Source of the DNA: Serripes groenlandicus
Taxonomy: Eukaryota; Mollusca; Bivalvia; Cardiida; Cardiidae
Assembly (NCBI GenBank): GCA_031761405.1
Contig: JASEVX010000007.1
Span: 28,050,859-28,114,858, forward strand
DNA: 64,000 bases
Direction: 5' to 3'
Part shown: piece by piece, positions 11,501-23,500 of the stretch
Position numbering within the stretch: position 1 is the first letter of the stretch
Layout of the letters: each line of letters opens with the position of its first letter
Position numbers and translations under genes: made by a program
Notes under the pieces: model-generated
The model's input: only the letters and a program-made list of their open reading frames with translations
Told to the model about the DNA's origin: nothing
Database searches by the model: none

Positions 11501-14500
11501 GTCTCCTGAGTAATAGATTATTAGAGATTTTAATATGTTCAGAGTCGTCTGCTGCAGAATTGTTGTATGAGGATAAGGGTTAGGTACTTTTAAATGAAAA
11601 CGGTGTAATGCACATGAACAGTGTCTAATCCTGAGAATAATCTTATAATCTTATAATCTTATATATATATATACAGAGGAGTAAAACAGAGCAACCAACC
11701 TTTTACTTCATTGTTTCATACCTACACAGAAAATCTTACACCTAAATTAACCCTTTTCCTCATAGGACAATTCTGCAGCAGACGACTTTGAACATATTTT
11801 GTCAAAAAATAGAAAATCTCTATAATTGAATTGATAACCTATGACTAAAAGTGGAAAACATTGTGGCAAAAGGGGAAATTGCTCGTTTTGTGCAATTTCT
11901 TCTTTTGTCAATTTGTTTTCAAAAAGCTGTCTGCTGTAGAGGCGAAAGAAAGCGTCTATATGAGGGAAAGGGTTAAACATATTTTGTCAAAAAATGGAAA
12001 ATCTCTCTAATTGAATGGATAACCTACAATTAAAAGTGAATAACATTGTGGCAAAAGGAGAAATCGCTTGTTTTGAGCAATTTCTTCTTTTGTCATTATG
12101 TTTTCAAAAAGCTGTCTGCTACAGAGGCATCAGAAAGCGTCTATATGAGGGAAAGGGTTAATGTGATTATATTTGAAAAATATGGTTTGAATGGAAATCT
12201 GTCTTTATCCCTTACCCTCATATAGACGCTTTCTGACGCCTCTGCAACAGATGGCGTTTGAAAACATTGTGACAAAAGAAGAAATTTCTCCTTTTGCCAC
12301 AATGTTTTCCACTTTTTGTCATAGGTTATCCATTCAATTATGGAGATTTTCTATGTTTTGACAAAATACGTTCAAAGTCGTCTGCTGCAGAATTGTTGTA
12401 TGAGGGAAAGGGTTAAAGCAGACGGCGTTTTGAAAACATAGTGACAAAAGAAGAAATTGCACAGAACGTGCAATTTCTCCTTTTGTCACAATGTTTTCCA
12501 CTTTTAGTCACAGGTTATCCATCTGACAAAATACGTTCAAAGTCGTCTGCTGCAGAATTGTTGTATGAGGGAAAGGGTTATATTGTGATGTAAGTTTCCC
12601 ACACTTGCACAGCAAATCTGCAGTATACGACTTTGAAAAACATCGTCATATATAAAACTATGGAAACTCTCTGTAAATGAAAGTATAATTATTGAATAGA
12701 GTATATATAATTGTTGCAAAAGAAGGAATTGCTCACTATAATGAGCAATGCCTTCTTTTTCCCACAATGTTTTAAATAGATATCTGCTGGAATTTTTTTT
12801 TCAAAATTTGTCAAGATGGTAAATGGTTACCAATAAACAGTATGTTATTGTCAAATACTGGCCTGTATAGGGAAGAGTTAGTTTTAAAACACTCTTCCCA
12901 CAATCTTACCACCTATTTACCATCTCCGTGGTGAAGTGATTAGAGTGTTAGCCTTTGGAGAGAGATGCCAGGGTTTGATCCCCAATCAGGTCATACATTT
13001 TTATTTTTTTTAAACATTACTGATTAGTAATGACTTCTCTTTGGTGTTCAGGATTGCAACGGATGGTATTACATCTGATTCATCTTTATCAGAAAACACT
13101 TTGTCTCAAATTACCCAGAAAATGCTTTGATGTATAACTGCAATAATGTTAAAAATACATAAAACATCATTCAAACAAACAAATTTGTCACCCTTCCGAA
13201 ACCCTATTTTAACCCTTTTTATATGCCCGTTTTGAAAAAAGGATTGTAATATAGTTTTACCTGCGGTGTATAGGCGGGCGGCGTCCAGTATGTTGTCAGG
13301 CTTTAGTCAATGAAGAGTTATCGCCCTTTAATTATAGAAATTACCTAAAATTGGTCTTGTCAGCTAAATATCTTTAGAAGACTTTGTCCAATCATCACCA
13401 AAGTTATTCAGAATGTGTATTGGCATAATATCTTGGACAAGTTTGATAACTAGCCATATCGCTTTAGTCAATCAAGAGTTATCGCCCTTTAATTATAGAA
13501 ATTACCTAAAATTGGTCTTGTCAGCTAAATAACTTTAGAAGCCTTTGTCCAATCATCACCAAAGTTATTCAGATTGTGTATTGGCAGAATATCTTGGACA
13601 AGTTCGATAACTAGCCATATCGCTTTTAGCCATGGTCACATTTACGGTCATGCACGTAGTTGACCGTAGTTCATTTCAAACGTAGTCTGCCGTAGTGTTA
13701 CTACGGTCAACTAGGTTGAAGTACGTTCGAAGTAGGTTCAAAATTGGCAAAAAGAGGAAATATAGAAAGTGTAGGTACGGTCAACTACATTCAACTACGA
13801 GCAAAGTGGCTAGGGTTAACTAGGATATCACTACGTCTAACTATGAGTAACTACGTATAAACTACGTCCTAAGTACGCGCAACTACGGTAAAACGTTGTG
13901 GCTGTGCTTTTGGAAGTTGACGAGCCAACATTGCTGATCGCTTATTCTGCCATGCCGCCTAGGAAGAAACTATGTTCTTCCAAAACTACGATCAACTACG
14001 GTATACACTACGGTTAAGTAGGGTCAATTACGGTTAACTAAGGTCAACTGCGTTCAAACTATGGTCACAGTAGGGTCACAACATCGTACTTAACCGTTAC
14101 CAATTTTTGAACATGTTGAAAAATTATGTGCTTACTACGGGCAAATCATAAGTTCAAACTACGTTCATTACTACATTGAACTATGGTTATCTACGTGTAA
14201 CTACGTTTAATACGTTCAACTACGACCACTACGGTCAACTACGTAAGATGTGACCACGGCTTAAGTCAATCAAGAGTTGCCCTTTAATAATAGAAATAAC
14301 CTAAAATTGGTCTTGTCAGCTGAATAACTTTAGAAGCCTTTGTCCAATCATCACCAAATTTGGTCAGAATGTGTACTGGCATATAATAACTTGGGACAAG
14401 TTCGATAACTAGCCATATCACTTTGGTCCATCAAGAGTTATCACCCTTCAATTATAGAAAGTATCTAACATTGGTCTTGTCAGCTAAATAACTTAAGAAG

Positions 14501-17500
14501 CCTTTGTCCCATCATCACCAAATTTGGTCAGAATGTGTATTGGCAGAATATCTTGATCAGGTTCGATAACTAACCACGTTATCTTAGTCACTCCACACTT
14601 ATATCCCTTGAAATGGCCAAAACTATATCAACAGTGTCTGCTCTCTATATTTGCCTGACGTAGAACCAATTATCACTGTACTTGGTCTCAAAAAAATATA
14701 TTTTGTGACATTTGGCGCTCTTGTTCCACATACAGATGCTTTTAGACGCATCTGCAGCATATGACTTTTGAAAACATTGTGACAAAAGGAGAAATTGCTC
14801 AAAACAAGCAATTTCTCCCTTTTGCCACAATGTTTTTAACTATTTTCAGTAATAATACCTACAATTATAGAGATTTTCCATGTTTTTAAGTAGACATTTA
14901 CAAAGTCGCCTGCTACAGATTTGTTGTATGTGGGAAAGAGTTAAATTCCAACTCTTACTGGGTGCTTTCTTTCAGAGTCGGCTTCTTTTGACGTTGGCAC
15001 TTAAAAGTTTTAGAGAAGCTGTGAAATATAACGTGAAGTATTTGGGATTTATTGTACCAGCTCTGTAAGTACAACCTTTTTAACCAATTTCCTCATACAG
15101 TAATTCTGCAGCAGACGACTTTAGAAACATCTTATTTAAAAGAAGGTCAACATCTCTAAATGAAACATTGAATGAAAAACATTGTGATAAAAGGAGAAAT
15201 TGCTCATTATTAGCAATTTCTTCTTGCGTCTGTATGTGGGAAAGGGTTAATTGATGCCTGTCTTTTGTTTAACCCTTTCCCTGATGTAGATGCATCCTGA
15301 TGCATCTGAAGTAGACGACTTGTAAAAACATTGTTGCTTAAGGAGAAATTACTCTGTATGAGCAATTTCTCCTTTTGCAACAATGTTTTCAACTCTTATT
15401 CAATTATTATACTTTCATTTAGAGAATTTGTTCATATTTATGCCAAGAAGTTGTCTGCTGCAGATTTGTTGTATGTGAGAAAGAGTTAATCATATGATAC
15501 ATAGGAAATATTATGTTGCAGCAGCGATACTCAGTTTGGTATCGTCTACGAGGGGCCTGAACAATTGATATCTCGCGACACTGAAAGTAGAGAAATATGT
15601 CAATATGACCGCGCCCAAAGTAGACAATACAAAGTCATGTCTCGCTACTGCAATATAATTTTCCTTGTATGATATTGATATTATATATACCTTGTATAAC
15701 TTTTAAGACAGATTAAAGAAAAAATATACAAATTTCTACATCTTTAATAACGAAATAACACAATTTACACATAAAATAAAATTTATGATTGGAATGTGAA
15801 CCACGTTCCAGTACCTCATTTTGAATGACGTGAATTCATATGTCAGTGACATACCATTACCATATTTGGTACAGTATTTGACCTAGTCAAACACGTAATT
15901 TTAATCTGTTGTGTTTGAACTGCGCATGACCATTACATGTTTTTGTGCCAAAAAAAGAGCAGTTACATAAATATTAATAAATGTCATTACTTATTATGTC
16001 TCCCCTTCTCCGAAAGGGGGGACATGCTGTATTTGTAGTTATTCTTATTCTTATTATTATTACGATTCCCCAACAGAGTTGGGAATCGTATTGTTTTTCT
16101 ATTGTTTTTTCTTATTATTATTATTGTTTATTCTCTTTCTTCTATCCAAATTTTTGTCCGAGCGATATCTCATGAACTAATGGTCAGATATTATTGAAAC
16201 TTGGAACATAGATAGATGGCAATGTGAAGTTGTGCAAGAGGCAAAAATGATAACTCTGAGCCCCTTTTTTGCAAAGTTATCTCCCCTTTTTCAATATTTA
16301 AATCAAGTTTTGTCCGAGCGATATCTTGTGAACGAATGGTCAGATAATATTGAAACTTGGAACATAGATAGATGGCATTGTTAAGGTGTGCAAGATTGAA
16401 GAATGATAACTCTGAGCCACTTTTTTGCAAAGTTATCTCCCCTTTTTCATTATTTTAATAATTTGGTGATTAAAGCTTGTATAACTCGATAACGAAAAGT
16501 GATAGAGACTTGAAACTTAGTACAAGTGTTCCCAATTAAGTGACCTACTTTCTCATGTGTATTTGAGCATGACCGAATACTCGCTTCTGATTGGTCGATT
16601 TTTCGGACTTGTATAACTCAAAAACGACAAGTGATAGAGACTTGAAACTAAGTATATGTCTTTCTAATCAAATAGTACTACTTTCTCATGTGTATTAGCG
16701 CATGACCGAATACTCGTTTCTGATTGGTCGATTTTTCTGACTTGTATAACTAAAGAATGACTAGTGATAGAGACTTGAAACTTAGTACATGTGATTCTAA
16801 TCAAGTAGTACTACTTTCTCAAGTGTATTAGCGCATGACCGAATACTTGTTTCTGATTGGTCGATTTTTCTGACTTGTATAACTCAAAAACGAAAAGTGA
16901 TAGAGACTTGAAACTTAGTACATGTATTTCTAATCAAGTGGTATTACTTTCTCAAGTGTATTAGCGCATGACCGAATACTCGTTTCTGATTGGTCGATTT
17001 TTCGGAATTGTATAACTCAAAAACGACAAGTGATAGAGACTTGAAACTTAGTACATGTGTTCCTAATCAAGTGGTACTACTTTCGCAAGTGTATTTGCGC
17101 ATGACCGAATACTCGTTTCTGTTATCTCCCATTGTTAAATAAAATGGCAAGGGAATCGTTCGTAACTGTTGCTACAGTTACAATCTCTAGTTATTCTTCT
17201 TCTTCTTCTTAACTTTTGTTTGTCCAGAGCAGAACTCGGAAACTACTTGAAGTAATTGATTGAAACTTGGAACATAGATAGATGGCAATGTGAAGTTGTG
17301 CACCTTGCAAGAATTATAACTCTGGGCCACTTTGTTGCAAAGTTATCTGCCCTTGTTCAATATTTTAATAGTGTAAACTTTGTCCAGAGCAGAACTCAGA
17401 AACTACTTGAAGGAATTTATTGAAACTTGGAACATAGATAGATGGCAATGTGAAGTTGTGCACCTTGCAATAATTATGAGTTATCTCCCCCTTGTTTAAT

Positions 17501-20500
17501 ATTTTAATTGTGAAAACTTTGTCCAGAGCAGAACTCAGAAACTACTTGAAGGAATTTATTGAAACTTGGAATATAGATAGATGGCAATGTGAAGTTGTGC
17601 ACCTTGCAATAATTATGAGTTATCTCCCCCTTGTTCAATATTTTAATAGTGTAAACTTTGTCCAGAGCAAAACTCAGAAACTACTTGAAGGAATTCATTG
17701 AAACTTGAAACATAGATAGATGGCAATGTGAAGTTGTGCACCTTGCAATAATTATGAGTTATCTCCCCCTTGTTCAATATTTTAATAGTGTAAACTTTGT
17801 CCAGAGCAGAACTCAGAAACTACTTGAAGGAATTTATTGAAACTTGGAATTTAGATAGATGGCAATGTGAAGTTGTGCACCTTGCAATAATTATGATTTA
17901 TCTCCCCTTGTTCAATATTTTAATAGTGTAAACTTTCTCCAGAGCAGAACTAAGAAAGTACTTAAAGGAATTTATTGAAACTTGGAATATAGATAGATGG
18001 CAATGTGAAGTTGTGCACCTTGCAAGAATTATAACTCTGGGCTACTTCGTTGCAAAGTTATCTCCCCTTGTTCAATATTTTAATAGTCATTGACAAACTG
18101 CAATGGGGAGACATATGTTTTTTCATAAAAACAACCTAGTTCTTTATGCATGCATATTGATGCATGAGACGGAAAATAGAGTCTATTTATCATTGAACTT
18201 TTGTTATATTTAATTCTTACAGACAAGTTCATCTGCATGAGTTTGTTTTTGGTTGGGAAAATCATGAGGGAAATCTGCAGCAGACGACTTTGAAAATGTC
18301 TACTCAAAAATATGTAAAAATCTCTATAGTTAAAGGTCTAATTACTGAAAAAAGTTGAAAACATTGTTAAACGGTTTCAAAAGTTGTCAGGTTTAAGCGT
18401 TCAATGCTAAATGAAGTATATATTACATACACAATTGCTGAAAATTAAAATCATTTCTCATAGCTGATGTAATGTTTTAATAAAAGTAGCTTTGTTTATT
18501 GGGGCTTTCATGATGTTGTTATATAATTATGAGGTAGTGATATAATATATATGAAGTTGTGATATGATCTTTCCCTCTTACAACAATTCTGCAGCAGACG
18601 ACTTTGAACATGTTTTGTCAAAACATGGAAAAATTTTATAATTGAATTGATAACCTATTACTAAAAGTGGAAACATTGTGTCAAAAGGAGAAATTGCTCG
18701 TTTTGAGAAATTTCTTCTTTTGTCACTATGTTTTCAAAATGCTGTCTGCTGCAGAGGCGTCAGAAAGCGTCTATATGAGGGAAAGGGTTAAGTTATATGG
18801 CGATATTATATATGTGACGTCATTTCATATCATCTAGGCGACAAAACCTGTTTCAACTCTTTATAAAAAAAAATCTGTTTATATTACATTTTCTTTCTAA
18901 GATTTTTCAAGGGAGACGAATCTAAAAATGATCATATCAATTAAACAGTTATTGTTAATTAAAAATGAATATTCCTGTTTTCTTTTTCAGATTAATAGAA
19001 AAATGTGTTACTGTTTATAGAAATGAATCAAGTCCGTTTCATTTTGCGATGGGATTTGGTAAGTCTTAAAGGTCATTGTACATCCATCAAACTTTTTAAG
19101 TCACTGGAACTTCGACCCAGGATGATGAATGATACAGCTTTAGTAAGCTGATATTTTCTGAACATGTAAAATATTCACCATGCTTCCTGTAAATCAAGAC
19201 CTAAAATAAGCTATAATCTATGAGCTTTCAGTCTAATCCATTTCTCCATTGTATATTTCTTGAAGTTTAAACTACCGTATATACTCAGTTATAAGTCGCC
19301 CTCGTCTATAAGTCGCACCCCCTACTTCGAGGCCTAAAGTCTAGGGTTTGATGATTGACCCTCTTATAAGTCGCAGTTAGATTTTTGATTTTTTTCACGT
19401 CAAAACCCTATGACAAGCAGCGAGATATAACCCAAGTCATCATGATCGAGCATCAGATTTTTTTTTTAAAACATTCATATAATGTCCAATTAGTTTTATG
19501 TAAGCATTGATTTATAGTCTAAATAGATTTTACTATCATAAGAAGCGAGATATATAACCTTAAGTCATCAAGATCGAGCATCAGCTTTTTGTTTACATTA
19601 TTTGAACATACAATGATGTCCAACTAGTTTTAATTTGTTTTATCTAAAGAGATTTACTGGGGAATACATAAACCGGTTTTGTCCGGTCACAAAAGGCCCC
19701 AGGTTATGTGAAAACACACTCGTCTTGATTAACCCTTTGTTTTATCTTTTGTTTCTTTTTCATATTGAGAAGATAAGAAGGACAGAATAACAAATATTGT
19801 TGAAGAAGAAAAAATATTCAGCAAGAAGCTTTTCAACGCTATTTTATCTAATAGCTCTCTTTAATGAAGTTTAATCACGTTTTTGTCAATTTGTTTTCGA
19901 AGTTGTCTGCTGCATATTTGTTGTATGCAATAAAGGGTGACCTGCAGGGGTGAGAGTAGATGAAAGGAAAATCATATATAGATAATCTGCTATATTAAAT
20001 TCGTCTCTTTTCCATGATGTTACTGAAGCAACTGAAAACTGTTGTAAACATTGCTAATTCCACCTTTGTTTGGTAATATAGCTCTCATTTATGGAGTTTA
20101 TTCCCGATATTGTCAATTTGTTTCCAAGGTCGTTTGCTGCAGATTTGTTGTATGCGGGAAAGGGTTAACTGAAGGGGTAGAGGGTAGATGGAGGGAAAAA
20201 TCGGCGTTGCATAACTGAAATTAATTCGCATACAGTGTTAATCTGCTAACTCAGATTAAATTCGTCCTTTTCCCATAATGTTTCTGAGGCAGCTGAAAAC
20301 TTTTGAAAACATTGCTTATTTCCCCTTTGTTTGATAATATAGCTTTCGTTTATGGAGTTTGTTCACCCTTTTTAATAAAAATCCACGGTTCAGCGACCTC
20401 AATTCTAACAGTCAAATAATTCTAACACAACTGTCGCGTGTAAACCACACAGGTTTAAATTATCATCAAGCTAAAGGTGTTACATGTAAAATTACCCGAG

Positions 20501-23500
20501 GTCAAATTCTGCAGACGTGTACGTATTAGAGTGGGTAAAAACCGATAATTGCATTGTTAGCAGTTTGTATTTAATACACTTTAGCTACAGTTATTGTCTT
20601 TGTTACGACTCTCAAATACTGCAGATGTATCACAGTGGTAAAAGCCGATAATTGCATGTTTATCAGTTTGTACTTAATACACTTTAACGTCAATTATTGA
20701 CCGTGTTAAATCACCCCGTGTGTAGTCTTGGGATTGTTTGTGGATTAATTATGACAATTTTGGTCCGACTTTTTTATCTCTTTAATTGGATCTGTGTTTG
20801 TTTTTTGCTTTCTAATGGTTTAATTTGGTACCATCACCCATGCAGGCCAAAATCACGCAATTTATATTTTCACAAAATTCAAAATGGCTTCCAATCAAGC
20901 TGAAATCGAAACAATAACTTGGAACAAATGACTTTTTAAATGTACATTCATAAGTTATATATTTTTTCTAGTGTTTGTTTTTATAAACAAATCAATTCTA
21001 TAAGATATGTTTCTTTCAATCAAACTTGATTTATTCTGTTAAATCATCATTTAAGTCGCCCTTTTTATCAATGACCGGCCTGCACAGTTTTTGACGATCG
21101 GTGAATTGGAGGGTAATTTTTTCTGAATTTTTGCTTGACCCTCTTATAAGTCGCTCCCCCCACTTCACTTTCGATTTTGAAGGTAAAAAAGTGCGACTTA
21201 TAACTGAGTATATACGGTAACTAAACTTTGTTGATAGATAACAAGTCTTTTCATAATCCTTGAGTTTTGATTGTCTTATTTGTGTTTGTATGTTGTTTTA
21301 CGTCACTTTCAAAAAAAATTCAGTTATATCACGACGTTTCCTGGGTAAGTTACCAGTTCTCCTGGTCCATTTATCCTGACACCAATGAGTCATTCGTAAT
21401 GCTATCTTCACGAATCAAAGTACCAAAGAACCGAATTTAAGCTTGTCTGTTTTTCGAAGAAAAAAAGTTGGGTTATTGTGATACCCTTAGTGTAGTCGTC
21501 AGGGTCTGCTTTGTCATAAAACTTTAATGGTACCTCATAATTCAATCAAAGTACTGAAAGTACTGAAATGCATGGTATGTTGGCTCTAAATTGTTAAAAA
21601 GATTTTCCTTCAATTTGACCTAGTGACCTACTTTTTGACCAAACATAACCCATGTTAGAACTTGACCTAGATATCATCAAGGAAAACATTCTGATAAAGT
21701 TTCAACATGCTCAAGCTAAAAATGCAGTATCCAGAGTGTTAACAAGATTTACCTTCAATTTGGCCTAGTGACCTAGTTTTTGACCCAATGTGACCCATAT
21801 TCGAACTTGACCTGGATATCATTAATACAAACATTCTGACAAAATTGCGGCCTCTAGAGTGTTAACAAGCTTTTCCTTCAATTTGACCTAGTGACCTACT
21901 TTTTGACCCATCATGACCCATGTTCGAACTTGACCTACATATCATCAAGACAAACATTCTGATAAAGTTTCAACATGCTCAAGTTGAAAATAAGGCCCCC
22001 AAAGTGTTAACAAGATTTTCCTTTAATTTGACCTAGAAACCTACTTTTTGACTCAACATGACTCATGTTCGAACTTGACTTGCATTAAAAAGACAAACAT
22101 ATTGATAACATTTCAACATGCTCAAGTTGAAAATGTGGCCTCTAGAGTGTTAACAAGATTTTCCTTCAGTTTGACCTAGTGATCTAGTTTTTGACCTCAA
22201 ATGGCCCAAATTGAACTTGTCCAAGAATTGATGGAGATGAATATTCTAATAAACTTTCATGAAGATCTGATGCAAAATGTAGCCTGTAGAGTGTTAACAA
22301 GGGATGCACGATTCATGGATTAAAACTTTACATTGTTTTCGTTTACTTTGTATAATGTGCATACTGTTTAGCTTGTTGTGAAACGTATTTAACTGATCCT
22401 TGGACAATCAAGAAAAATTGTCCATTTTGAACAAACAGGGCAGCACAAAAAAATTACAAATTTACACTTCCTGAATGCTGGGCATGACAATATACGCTGA
22501 ATCCCTCGCATAAAAACTGGTAAATAACATAAAATGAAAGTTGGTACACATGTTCCTAGAAATAATATGCATTTCTATACCAAGTCATATAACTCTCTGG
22601 TTTTAATAATTATTCAGTAATGCCCCTTTTTCGACTTAAAAAAAAGCTGAAGATCTTTCACTTGCGACTCTCTTGTTAAAGTCTTTGGTATGACCTGGCT
22701 GGGGATCGACCCTTGACCGGTCTTATTAGTGTGTTTTTTGGATGATTTTGCTGGAGGGATGAATTTTGTTTTTAAATGGAGTCAGGATTTGCTCCTTTTC
22801 TTCATGCAGGCATATCAGGAGGTCTGTACCGATTTCAACTGGGACCAAAAGGTGTGTTTGCAGGAGGTGTTATTGCAGGGACCTTTGGGTAAGTCTTGTA
22901 ACATCACTACTAGATATATACAGTACATGTCATCTTTGTATGACCCATAGTATGTCACCTCATGAAGAAAGATCTTCTGGGTTTAACCTTTTCCCACATA
23001 TTATAGACACCTCTGCTGCAGACAACTTTTGAGAACATAATGAGCAATTTATCCTTTTGCAACAATATTTTCAACTCAATTTGATGATTCCATATTATTA
23101 TATAGATAGGTTCAAAGTCGTCTGTTGCAGAATTGTTGTATGTGGGAAAGGGTTACCAAATAGTGAAGAACTGGATCAATCTGTGCCTCCACCAAGTCTG
23201 ATCTGGTCTCTTCCCTGTTTACTAACCAGTTCATTATGGAAGCAGGAAGCATCTGGAGTGTTATGACCATAAACCAATTATTGTTATTATGCCTAAAATA
23301 GAAACTTTAAAATTCTTCATCTCGGAACATATTCGCCTGACTTTCTATTTGATGTATAGAAATGTTCCTTGCCTGATTTGGATTGTGGATAGTACTTAAG
23401 TTATATTATCTAATCTATGATACAGTATATGACTTTTTAACCCTTCCATAGAAACAGACAGTTTAAGAAGCATATATTCCTTTTGAAAGCATTGTGGAAA

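Noticed and set aside
20697..20903. 68-codon ORF inside the pogo-like element as a transposase remnant
   Set aside because: No helix-turn-helix or DDE motif is visible; the element appears non-autonomous.
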